Positions 51,376 to 60,059 of a DNA stretch of 64,000 bases are shown one piece after another. The notes under the pieces are model-generated. The model was not told where the DNA came from. It worked only from the letters and a program-made list of their open reading frames with translations, and searched no databases. Numbering within the stretch: the first letter of the stretch is position 1; each line of letters opens with the position of its first letter. This DNA comes from Planctomycetota bacterium (GTDB taxonomy: Bacteria; Planctomycetota; UBA1135; UBA2386): NCBI GenBank assembly GCA_014192625.1, contig BJHM01000010.1, forward strand, positions 62,001-126,000, given 5' to 3'. The position numbers and the translations under genes were made by a program.

Positions 51376-52583
51376 GCGATTTGTTGAAGCCCGCCGCGGC
51401 CTCATCAATCTGGCGCTCCGTGCTCGCCAGTCTCGGCTCGATGAAGGTCGCGGTGGTGATCCTGCTCTACCTGGGCATATTGGTTTTTGCGGGAACGATC
51501 GCGCAGATCGACATGTCCGCCTACGACGTGCAGAAGCGCTACTTTGAGTCGTGGACTGCGCCGCTGTTTTTTGGTTTGCATGGCCCTGGGGGCCTGCCGG
51601 TGATGGCGATGTTATTCCTCACCTTGGTGTGTGGCGGCGTTCTGCGAGTGCGCTGGCACAAAGGCAACCTTGGCATCCTGGTGGCGCACATGGGGATCCT
51701 GCTGCTGTTGCTCGCTGGCTATGTGAAGTATCAGTTTTCAATCTCCGGCATGGTCGCGCTGTTTGAGACGGAGTCCTCACAGAACTTCGTCAGCTTCCAC
51801 GAGTGGGAACTGGCTGTTATCCAGCAGGACGGCTTAGCGGTGCGCGAGCGGACCGTGTCTGCCGATGAGTTAGATGGTGCGCATGATGGCTATGTCATGG
51901 TGGGCGGCGGCGCGCATGGCGAATTGCCGTTCTCGTTTTTGGTTCATCACTGGCTAGACAACTGCGAACCGCAGCCTGCGTCCAGCACCGTCAACATCCG
52001 CATGCCGATCGTCGATGGCGCATACTTGCGGCCGCTCGACACCAACTTGCGCAAGCGCGAAGTGAACATCGCTGGCTGCTATGTCGAGGTGCGCGCAGCA
52101 ACAGGCCCCGTGCAGAAGGCGATCCTCTGGGGCTTTGAGTCGCGGCCAATGCTGTTCAATGATGCCCCTTGGGTGTTTGAAGTAGCAGGCCAGCGTTATG
52201 GCTTGATGCTGCGACGTAAAACTTGGCAACTGCCATTCACCCTGCGTCTGGATCAATTCAAAAAGCAAGACCATCCCGGATCCGCGATGGCCCGCGACTT
52301 CAGCAGCTATGTTACGGTGCAGGAAGCGGGGCGAGATTTGCCGGTGCGCATCTTCATGAACAATCCGCTGCGTCGAGACGGCCACGTCGTCTACCAGACG
52401 CAGTTTGGTCAGGACCCGCGCAATAAGCGCTATTACTCGGTGTTCGAGATTGGCAGGAATCCTTCCGATGCCTGGCCCGAATGGTCGTGCTATGTAATCG
52501 CCGTGGGCCTGCTGTTGCACTTCGGTCGAAAACTACTCGGCTATATCCGAGCACAGGCGCGGCAACGCGCGGGGGCTTTATGA
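51372..52583 (+). CDS. resB: Cytochrome c biogenesis protein ResB
   Basis: Membrane partner of CcsA in system II cytochrome c maturation; thought to help deliver haem and keep apocytochromes reduced. Starts from TTG at 51372, overlapping the upstream stop. Hydrophobic segments (VAVVILLYLGILVFAGTIAQ, PVMAMLFLTLVCGGVL, LGILVAHMGILLLLLAGYV) and a large periplasmic loop (ISGMVALFETESSQN to DHPGSAMARDFSSYVTVQ) match the family; a C-terminal membrane helix ends the protein. The next gene starts within its stop codon, so the three genes are an operon. Confidence 0.9.
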   Translation: MSDLLKPAAASSIWRSVLASLGSMKVAVVILLYLGILVFAGTIAQIDMSAYDVQKRYFESWTAPLFFGLHGPGGLPVMAMLFLTLVCGGVLRVRWHKGNLGILVAHMGILLLLLAGYVKYQFSISGMVALFETESSQNFVSFHEWELAVIQQDGLAVRERTVSADELDGAHDGYVMVGGGAHGELPFSFLVHHWLDNCEPQPASSTVNIRMPIVDGAYLRPLDTNLRKREVNIAGCYVEVRAATGPVQKAILWGFESRPMLFNDAPWVFEVAGQRYGLMLRRKTWQLPFTLRLDQFKKQDHPGSAMARDFSSYVTVQEAGRDLPVRIFMNNPLRRDGHVVYQTQFGQDPRNKRYYSVFEIGRNPSDAWPEWSCYVIAVGLLLHFGRKLLGYIRAQARQRAGAL

Positions 52584-54586
52584 ACCGTTGCATCGCGTTG
52601 GGATTGTTGCTGCTGGCGCTTTTGCTGTCTGGGTGTGACCGCAAGAAAACGCAGGTGGACGAAGCTCTGCGTACTAGGCTTGATTCGTACGCGCCTTCGT
52701 TGGTCGAGGTCGTAGCCTCGCTGCCGGTTCAGCATGACGGACGAATCAAACCGTTTGGCACGTTGGCGGCATTTGCTTTGTATTTCACACATGGCCGTCG
52801 CGATTTGCAGTTTGCCTGGGCCAACGCCAATGGTGGCGCAGCACAGGCGGTGACGCTCTCGTCTACCGAGTGGCTGCTCGACATTGCCATGCACCAAAAA
52901 CAGGCGGATGCATATCCACTGTTTCGGGTCGAGAACCGGCAGGTGATGGACGCCATCGGCTATGCCCGTGATGGCGGTCAGCGGATGGACTTCGATTACA
53001 TCAGCTATGCGGATCTGTTGCCGTGCCGCGACCAGCTAAACGAGCAGGCAGAAGGCGCAGGCAAGCACGAAGGCCCGGAGCAGTCGACACTCGATCGCGC
53101 AATTTTGCGGCTGGCTTCGCAGGTAAGGGTCTACGAAGAGCTCCAAGGGGCATTCGCCCCGTTTGCGCTTTTGTTCCCGCTCAAAGGTGACGCGCTGCAG
53201 AAGCTCTACGGCAAAGATCACGTGAGCCTTGTTGAATTGCTGCAGAAGGGCAATGAGTTCGGTGCGATGGTGCAGCAGTTTGCCAAGAGCCCAGCGGATA
53301 AAGCCGCTGGCAACGTGCTCGAAGTTGGCCAGTGGCTTGCGAGCTACGGTGAATCCCAGAGCGAAAAGATCGGATTCTTCCCACCAAAAGAGTCACTCAA
53401 GGCTGCGGAAAAATGGCTCACGGTCGGCGATCTGATCCGTCCAGCCATGCAGGGACGATTGCCGGCAGAGCAGATGGCCATGCTCGAGAGTCTCGATGCT
53501 GCGTGCGTAGGAGACCCTGCTGATAGTGCGCCCGCATGGTCCTTGCTCCATGACCGCGTCGTTGCCGCGGCGGCTTTGCGTGGCGAACAAAGTCGTGTTG
53601 CCATGGAGGCTGGCTATTACCAATGGAGCCTGCACTACAAGGCGCTGCACATTGGCTTCCTGCCCGCGTTCTTTTGCGTCCTGCTGCTCTGGCTCATGCC
53701 GCGCAGTCGCGTGCTGTGGTTGTTTGCCTTTGTGCTGAGTGCGGTTGGTGCCAGCTTTGTGATCGGCGACATCGTCCTGCGCTGTTTGATCCGCGAACGC
53801 CCACCGATCACGAATCTTTACGATACGTTTTTATTCATCACCAGCGTCGGCACGGTGGTCGCACTGGTGACCGAAGTAATCAACCGCCGCCGCGTCGCAC
53901 TATCCATCGCGCCGATCTTCGGCAGCTTGTTGGTCATGCTGGCGCGCAAGTTTGAGGTTGAAGACGGTCAAGACACGATGAAGCAGTTGCAAGCCGTGCT
54001 CGACAGCAACTACTGGCTGGCAACGCACGTGACCACGATCAACTTTGGCTACGCCGCTGGCATGATTGCCGCGCTGTTTGGCACTGCGTGGTTGTTGATG
54101 GGGGCGTTGCGCATCTGCCGCAATGACGAGGCGCTGCATAAGAGCGTCGTGCGCATGACCTACGGTGCCACCGCGTTTGGCCTACTGCTCTCGGTAGTTG
54201 GCACGATCCTTGGCGGCGTCTGGGCAAACGACAGCTGGGGCCGCTTCTGGGGCTGGGACACCAAGGAGAATGGCGCGCTGATGATTTGCATCGCGCAAGC
54301 GGCGCTTTTGCATGCGCGCATGAGCGGCATGGTGCGCGACTTTGGCTTCTGCGTCGGAGCCGCACTGACCGGTTGCGTAGTTGCGTTCTCTTGGTTTCAC
54401 GTAAACCAACTGCAGGTGGGGTTGCATAACTACGGATTTTCCGAGAGCACGGGACAGGCATTGGCGATTTTTTACGCAAGCCAGCTAGGCCTAGTATTGG
54501 TGGGCGTAGTTGGCCGGTTGTTGCCAGTGCGCGCACCGACTGCGGCTCATGGACGAATGACCCAAGGCGCGTTGCCGACCAAGTAG
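52580..54586 (+). CDS. ccsA: Cytochrome c assembly protein CcsA/ResC-like
   Basis: Haem-handling subunit. The ATG at 52580 gives a lipoprotein-like start (LLLLALLLSGC); the soluble first ~370 residues are unusual for ResC. The C-terminal ~300 residues have eight or so membrane helices and the tryptophan-rich WWD-type segment WANDSWGRFWGWDTKENGAL that binds haem, with flanking histidines (ATHVTTINFGYA, FSWFHVNQLQVGLHN). It starts inside the resB stop codon. Together they form the System II complex; the thioredoxin partner is not adjacent. Confidence 0.9.
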   Translation: MNRCIALGLLLLALLLSGCDRKKTQVDEALRTRLDSYAPSLVEVVASLPVQHDGRIKPFGTLAAFALYFTHGRRDLQFAWANANGGAAQAVTLSSTEWLLDIAMHQKQADAYPLFRVENRQVMDAIGYARDGGQRMDFDYISYADLLPCRDQLNEQAEGAGKHEGPEQSTLDRAILRLASQVRVYEELQGAFAPFALLFPLKGDALQKLYGKDHVSLVELLQKGNEFGAMVQQFAKSPADKAAGNVLEVGQWLASYGESQSEKIGFFPPKESLKAAEKWLTVGDLIRPAMQGRLPAEQMAMLESLDAACVGDPADSAPAWSLLHDRVVAAAALRGEQSRVAMEAGYYQWSLHYKALHIGFLPAFFCVLLLWLMPRSRVLWLFAFVLSAVGASFVIGDIVLRCLIRERPPITNLYDTFLFITSVGTVVALVTEVINRRRVALSIAPIFGSLLVMLARKFEVEDGQDTMKQLQAVLDSNYWLATHVTTINFGYAAGMIAALFGTAWLLMGALRICRNDEALHKSVVRMTYGATAFGLLLSVVGTILGGVWANDSWGRFWGWDTKENGALMICIAQAALLHARMSGMVRDFGFCVGAALTGCVVAFSWFHVNQLQVGLHNYGFSESTGQALAIFYASQLGLVLVGVVGRLLPVRAPTAAHGRMTQGALPTK

Positions 54587-54627
54587 TCATTTGCAGCAGC
54601 TGCGCCGTCGTGCTATCCCAGCTTCAC

Positions 54628-55482
54628 ATGGCAAGCATCATCGACGGCAAGGCAGCAGCGGAACTCGTTCGCGGCGCGGTGAAAGTAAGGGCGGAGGCGT
54701 TCTTGCAACAGCATGGACGCAGCCCATCGCTGCACGTCGTGCTGGTTGGCGATGACCCGGCCTCGCAGGTTTATGTGCGCAATAAGGAGCTCGCGGCGCA
54801 TAAGGCTTCGATCAGCGGCCTTGTGCACCGGCTGCCGATTGCGACGACCCAAGCGCAGTTATTGACGAAGGTGCAGGGGCTCAGCGCCGATCCCGCAATC
54901 GACGGGATCCTCGTGCAACTGCCGCTGCCCAAGCACCTCGACGAGCAGTCGATCATCGCCTGTCTCGATCCGCAGAAGGACGTCGATGGCCTGCATCCAT
55001 ACAATGCGGGTTTGCTCATGGTCGGCCGTCCCGGCCTGCGACCTTGCACCCCGAGCGGTTGCATGCACCTGATCGAGGCTGCTGGTTGTGACCCAGCAGG
55101 CAAGCACGCCGTCGTGATCGGCCGCAGCATTCTGGTCGGCAAGCCGATCGCGCTGATGCTGCTCGAGAAGAATGCCACCGTGACCATCGCGCACAGTAAG
55201 ACAGCTGACCTAATGAGCGTCGTGCGACAGGCGGACATCGTGGTGGCCGCCGTTGGCCGCGCCGATCTGGTGAAGGGCAGCTGGCTAAAGCCCGGCGCAG
55301 TAGTCATTGACGTTGGGATCAACAAAAAGTCGGACGGTAAGCTTTGCGGCGACGTCGATTTTGCAGAGGCGATGGCGGTGGCAGGTCACGTGACCCCGGT
55401 GCCTGGCGGTGTCGGGCCGATGACCATCGCCTGGTTGCTTGCCAATACGGTTTTGGCGGCAGAGCGTCGGGCGATGAGTTGA
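54628..55482 (+). CDS. folD: Methylene-THF dehydrogenase / cyclohydrolase FolD
   Basis: Interconverts 5,10-methylene-, methenyl- and 10-formyl-THF. The ATG at 54628 is used. Motifs: YVRNKELAAHK (catalytic Lys), DGILVQLPLPKHLD, KDVDGLHPYNAG, PCTPSGCMHLIE and the nucleotide loop IGRSILVGKPIALMLL; PGGVGPMTIAWLL near the C-terminus. Length 284 residues. It is close to the ccsA stop (41 bases) and may be co-transcribed. Confidence 0.95.
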   Translation: MASIIDGKAAAELVRGAVKVRAEAFLQQHGRSPSLHVVLVGDDPASQVYVRNKELAAHKASISGLVHRLPIATTQAQLLTKVQGLSADPAIDGILVQLPLPKHLDEQSIIACLDPQKDVDGLHPYNAGLLMVGRPGLRPCTPSGCMHLIEAAGCDPAGKHAVVIGRSILVGKPIALMLLEKNATVTIAHSKTADLMSVVRQADIVVAAVGRADLVKGSWLKPGAVVIDVGINKKSDGKLCGDVDFAEAMAVAGHVTPVPGGVGPMTIAWLLANTVLAAERRAMS

Positions 55483-55555
55483 AGACGAAATCGTTTGTTC
55501 CACAGATCTGATCGGTCGACAACAAGGATCGGTAGGCCCTGAGATTGAAAAGAGC

Positions 55556-56422
55556 ATGAGCTACGACACGAGCTACAACCGATTGGGTTTCCCGCGAGCG
55601 ACGCCTGCGATCAGTCGGCTGATCTTGATCAACGCCGTCGTGTTCATCCTCAACATGCTGCTCACTGGCCGGCTGAGTGACGGAGCGGGTGGTGATTCTG
55701 GTGCGTGGTTTTGCGTGAGCTGGTCGCTTTTGTGGGAAGGCTACGGGCTTGGTCTTTGCCGGTTGCTGACCTATCAGTTCACGCACTCTTTTAGCGACCC
55801 GATGCATCTGGTCTTTAACATGATCGGGCTCTATTTCTTTGGCCGGATTGCAGAGCAGCGAGCCGGCTATTGGGGAACGATCAAGCTCTACCTGTTTGGT
55901 GGCTTGTTAGGTGCGGCGGGGCACATCGCCATGTATGCGCTGCGCGGCTCTCCTGTGCCGGTGGTTGGCGCGAGTGGTTCCTGTTTTGCGTTGTTCCTGT
56001 ATGCCGTTTGCGTTGCGCCGCGCACCGAAGTGATCTTCTTCTTCGTGCGTGTCCAGCTGATCTTTCTGGGCTTCCTGTTCTGTGGGCTGGCGTTTTATTC
56101 GCTGTTCGTGGAACTGATGAGCAATGCAAAAGGCTCAGTCTCCGACTCGGCCCATCTCGGCGGCGCCTTGGCCGGCGTATTGGCCTTTAAGTTCGATTGG
56201 TTCCGCGACCAACAGCAATGGGGCGTGAAAGCCGGTTGGTTTGGGTCAATGCGTGCCCGGTTCAGGCACTTCGTGCAACAGCGTAATGCGGCAGCGCTGG
56301 CGAGTGACCAGATGGAAGTGGATCGCATTCTGGCCAAGGTGCACGAGACCGGGTTGCCCTCTTTGACAGGGCCCGAACGTCAGGTTCTTGAGCGCGCCAG
56401 CCAAAATAAAAAGCCGCGATGA
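55556..56422 (+). CDS. Rhomboid-family intramembrane serine protease
   Basis: A six- or seven-helix membrane protease that cleaves transmembrane segments. Landmarks: HLVFNMIGLYFFG in helix 2, the catalytic Ser of VVGASGSCFALF (GxSG in helix 4) near residue 140 and the His of SDSAHLGGALAGVLAF in helix 6. The His/Ser dyad is intact, so an active enzyme is predicted. A long cytosolic C-terminus with an acidic/basic linker follows. The ATG at 55556 is preceded by AAAGAG. Confidence 0.9.
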   Translation: MSYDTSYNRLGFPRATPAISRLILINAVVFILNMLLTGRLSDGAGGDSGAWFCVSWSLLWEGYGLGLCRLLTYQFTHSFSDPMHLVFNMIGLYFFGRIAEQRAGYWGTIKLYLFGGLLGAAGHIAMYALRGSPVPVVGASGSCFALFLYAVCVAPRTEVIFFFVRVQLIFLGFLFCGLAFYSLFVELMSNAKGSVSDSAHLGGALAGVLAFKFDWFRDQQQWGVKAGWFGSMRARFRHFVQQRNAAALASDQMEVDRILAKVHETGLPSLTGPERQVLERASQNKKPR

Positions 56423-56508
56423 TTGCCGCGCAATCAGCAGTGCGGTGCGCGCCGCCATGGTTGGCGGTAGGATCGTCTTACCGGCGGCTTCCGCCATAAA
56501 CGAGCCCG

Positions 56509-58611
56509 ATGCTGCGCACCATTTTTTCGCTGTTGGTTCTCGCCCTCCTCCCCACGTTTGCTGCCGCACAAGATGCGCAGGTGACTAAGTTCGTCACCGA
56601 GTTGAATCAAGGGATCCAACTGAAGGACGACAAGCTGGTCGACAAAGCACTAAAGCAGCATCCGCAACAGGCGCTGCAATACTTCCAAGACCTTCGGCTC
56701 GCGATCTTTGCCGGCCGCGGCAAGGACATGCAGCCAACGCTCGACGTGTTGAAGGTGAGTTGGCTGCGCGCTTTTGAGCAGGCAAAGACGCTCGAAAAGG
56801 TCGAGGGCTGGATCGAGAGTCAGGATCAGAAGAGCTACGAGAGCTTCGCGAAATACCGGGGCAACGTCTTGAAAGCCTGGGCTCAATTTGAAGAGGCCCA
56901 GAAACTTGGTGGCAGGAAAGCGATTGAGGATGCGCGCGACACTTTCATGACGGTCGCCCGCCAGATGGAGACAACAGGGCACAAAATCGAGGCGGCTGAG
57001 GCCTGGAACTATGTTGCGGTCTGCCTTAGCAAGATCCCGGACAAGACTATGCAGGACCGCCGCGATGCGGTCCTTGCGCTGGAACAGTTCGTCGCCTTTC
57101 GCCAATCCTGGGACTGGACCAAGGACTCGTTCTTTGCCCAAAACCAAAACTTCATGAAGTCGGAGAAGGCGAGGATTGAGCTCGACGAAAAGGCCGGCGA
57201 CAAACGTAAAGCAGAGGGCTACGGCGACAGTGCAAAAGGCATCGAAACGTTGGTGATGCCGAAGTCCGTCGAAACAACCTGCGACCTTGTGTTCGAATCG
57301 ATGGCGGCATTCGATGCCGAACTGGACTACTCGCAAAAAGGCGGCCCATTGCCAGCGTTCTGGTGGAACCTTTCATTTGAAAAAGAGGCGAAGAGCAAGC
57401 AGATGACTTGGTTCCGTCGGATGGAACTGCATCTGGCTAGATCCGGTGCCAACAAGTTTGCGGTGACGACCAATCCTGCAGAAGTGAAGCTTAGTCAAGA
57501 AGTGGAGGTCGGCGGCAAAGCCAAGCCGACGACGTTCTATCTCGATGCCGAGAAGAAAGTGCCGTATGCGATGTACTTTTGGACCGGCTCAGACAAGGAG
57601 CACATCGGCGAGGCCGAAGTCAACCTGTCGCCGTCCGATTCCAATACCCCAGTTTATTACCGTAGTGCTGCGAGCTTTAAGACCACCGTCGCCGGAGAGC
57701 CGATGGTGTTCTACGACGACAACACGAACGGCCGGCCGATGGACAGCGATCCCATGGACGGCAAGTTTCCGATGCATACTCTCGGCGTGGCGACGCGCGA
57801 AGCGCCGCTGCTCGATTCCATGCGCATTGGCAAGGGCCCGCGAGTGCCATTCTCCGAGTTCGTCTATGTTGGTGGGGCGTGGCGTTTTGTCCATCGGATC
57901 AGCGAACTGAAACTCGGCACGAGGCCGCTCAACCCCGAGTATTTCAAGACCGGTAAGGTGAAGTTCACTTGGGCGGGGCCAAAACCAACCACGCCAGTGC
58001 AGTTGGTGATTCGCGGCATGGGGGACTTTGCCGCTGCTTGCTTTGATGTCGCATCGGGCAAGGAGGTTGAACTGCCAGCAGGTGATTGGCAGGTGCTATG
58101 GGGCCGGATCCTGCAAGGCAAAGGCAGTCGCGCGCAGATGGGCACGATCTATGGTGCCGACAACAAGCCCTTCACGGTTGAGGCGGGCAAGACGTTTGAA
58201 CTGAAGATGGGTGCGCCATTCTCGCTCGCGTTTGAGCGTGGCGGTGCAGATACCGATCCCGAGGTCAAGATCGACAGCACCCGTATCGGTTTGCGTGAGA
58301 GTTCTGGTTGCATGATCTCGGAGCTGCAAGGCATGAGCCTCGTGCTCGAGGTGTTGGCGGCGAAGGAGAAAGATGGCAAGGGGAGCAAGGTGATCGGCAA
58401 GTTCATGAAGTTCACCGACTCCGAGTTGCTCAACGCGATTTCTCGCAACAAGGCCTACGCGGACCTGGGTTTGATGCTCGCGTGCTTCCCGGTTCCCGAA
58501 GGCAGCAAGGACACGATGGAACTGAAGCTCAAGGTGCCGGCAGGCTTCAAGGTCGCCTTGGCGATGAAGAAGCACCCATTGTTTGGCGACCTGAAGTCCG
58601 CCTATCAATGA
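56509..58611 (+). CDS. Large secreted protein of unknown function
   Basis: Signal peptide MLRTIFSLLVLALLPTFAAA. The first third is helical, with repeats rich in Lys, Glu and Gln and TPR-like spacing (AIEDARDTFMTVARQMETTG); the rest alternates beta-rich segments with many Lys residues. A metal-binding-like DDNTNGRPMDSDPMDG loop near residue 405 recalls calcium loops of repeat proteins. No catalytic motif is clear. It is convergent with glgC, 33 bases away. Confidence 0.72.
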   Translation: MLRTIFSLLVLALLPTFAAAQDAQVTKFVTELNQGIQLKDDKLVDKALKQHPQQALQYFQDLRLAIFAGRGKDMQPTLDVLKVSWLRAFEQAKTLEKVEGWIESQDQKSYESFAKYRGNVLKAWAQFEEAQKLGGRKAIEDARDTFMTVARQMETTGHKIEAAEAWNYVAVCLSKIPDKTMQDRRDAVLALEQFVAFRQSWDWTKDSFFAQNQNFMKSEKARIELDEKAGDKRKAEGYGDSAKGIETLVMPKSVETTCDLVFESMAAFDAELDYSQKGGPLPAFWWNLSFEKEAKSKQMTWFRRMELHLARSGANKFAVTTNPAEVKLSQEVEVGGKAKPTTFYLDAEKKVPYAMYFWTGSDKEHIGEAEVNLSPSDSNTPVYYRSAASFKTTVAGEPMVFYDDNTNGRPMDSDPMDGKFPMHTLGVATREAPLLDSMRIGKGPRVPFSEFVYVGGAWRFVHRISELKLGTRPLNPEYFKTGKVKFTWAGPKPTTPVQLVIRGMGDFAAACFDVASGKEVELPAGDWQVLWGRILQGKGSRAQMGTIYGADNKPFTVEAGKTFELKMGAPFSLAFERGGADTDPEVKIDSTRIGLRESSGCMISELQGMSLVLEVLAAKEKDGKGSKVIGKFMKFTDSELLNAISRNKAYADLGLMLACFPVPEGSKDTMELKLKVPAGFKVALAMKKHPLFGDLKSAYQ

Positions 58612-58644
58612 GTGCCTGCTGCCCCGCAGAAGGGTCAGCGCGAA

Positions 58645-59883
58645 TCAGTTGGTGAAGGTGCAGCCGCGTGGGACAACGACGATCCCGGAGTCGGATACAT
58701 GGAACCGCTTGCGGTCCTGCTCGATGTCGTAGCCGATCACGGTCCCATCAGGGACGCGCACCCACTTGTCGATAATGACGCGCTTCAGTTTGCAGTTTTT
58801 GCCGATGTTGGCGCCGCGCATCACGATGCACTCTTCGATTAGGGATCGCTCGTCGACGTAGACGAGGTTGCTGAGGATTGAACGGCGCACGCCGCCGCCA
58901 CTCACGACAACGCCAGGGCACAGCAGCGAGTCGGTGACTTCGGCGCGGCGGCCATTGCCTTCGCTAAACACCGTCTTTGCCGGGGGGTCGTTATGCCACA
59001 GTGTGTAGGTAGGCCAATCACGCCGGTAGAGATTGAGCTGTGGCGCCACGTTGCACAGGTCCATCTGCGCATCGAAGTATGCTTCGATGGTGCCGACATC
59101 GCGCCAGTATGGCGCCCGGTCGCCGGGCAGCCCACGGAAGTGGTGCGCATAGACCGGCACTTCGCGAATCATGCTCGGAATGACGTGCATACCGAAATCG
59201 CCGCCCTTTCCTTCCGGCTTTGCTTGGTCTTCGCGTAGTCGCTTCGTCAACTCCGTAGTCTCAAACACGTAGATGCCCATCGATGCGAGGCAATAACCCG
59301 GGTCGCCTGGGATCTCTGGCGCATTCTGCAGGGGCTTCTCCAAGAACCCGGTCACGCGACCATCGTTGTCGCATTGCAGAATGCCAAAGCGGCTCGCCTC
59401 GGCAATCGGAATGCGCACCGCACCTACGGTAAGTGCGGCCTTATTGGTCACGTGCTCCGCGAGCATGTCGCGGTAGTCCATGTGATAGATGTGATCGCCG
59501 GACAGCACGAACACATTGGGTGGCCGCCATTCCTCGATCGCGTCGATGTTGTGATAGATGGCGTCTGCCGTGCCGCGATACCACTGGCCGACCGTCACGT
59601 GATGCGGTGGGCTGCAGGTGATGAATTGCTCCAGCCGGCGCGGCAGGAAGTTCCAGCCAAATCGAATGTGCTCTTCTAGGGAGCGCGCTTGATATTGCGT
59701 CAGCAGATGAATGCGCCGCAGGCCCGAGTGGATGCAGTTGCTGAGCGTGAAGTCGATGATGCGATAGCAGCCGCCGAATGGCACGGCAGGCTTCGCACGG
59801 ACTTGCGTGAGGGGCTTCAGGCGATTGCCTTCACCGCCAGCAAGGATGAAAACTAGTGTGTTGCGAAGGTCTAGGTTCGCCAT
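58645..59883 (-). CDS. glgC: Glucose-1-phosphate adenylyltransferase
   Basis: Makes ADP-glucose for glycogen synthesis; allosteric in most bacteria. The ATG ending 59883 gives FILAGGEGNRLKPLTQVRAKPAVPFGG in pieces (nucleotide-binding start), then FVLSGDHIYHMDYRDML, GDPGYCLASMGIYVF, FEGYWRDVGTI-like HYWRDVGTIEAYFDA and a C-terminal left-handed beta helix (CIVMRGANIGKNCKL). Length 412 residues is usual. It is divergent from the debranching enzyme gene across about 170 bases. Confidence 0.94.
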   Translation of the reverse strand: MANLDLRNTLVFILAGGEGNRLKPLTQVRAKPAVPFGGCYRIIDFTLSNCIHSGLRRIHLLTQYQARSLEEHIRFGWNFLPRRLEQFITCSPPHHVTVGQWYRGTADAIYHNIDAIEEWRPPNVFVLSGDHIYHMDYRDMLAEHVTNKAALTVGAVRIPIAEASRFGILQCDNDGRVTGFLEKPLQNAPEIPGDPGYCLASMGIYVFETTELTKRLREDQAKPEGKGGDFGMHVIPSMIREVPVYAHHFRGLPGDRAPYWRDVGTIEAYFDAQMDLCNVAPQLNLYRRDWPTYTLWHNDPPAKTVFSEGNGRRAEVTDSLLCPGVVVSGGGVRRSILSNLVYVDERSLIEECIVMRGANIGKNCKLKRVIIDKWVRVPDGTVIGYDIEQDRKRFHVSDSGIVVVPRGCTFTN

Positions 59884-60059
59884 GTTGCTTTGGTAAAATT
59901 GCGAACTTGCATAAGGATGCAGTTGAGATCTCTGCGAACAACATGAAACACCAAGGAAACTGCTGGCCAGGATGATCTGGTCATACTGCTTGCACCGTTG
60001 CGATGAGGGGGCGGTCGCGTAGGCTCGGGGACTCCTTGCTAGTTTCCGCCACCTTGCCC

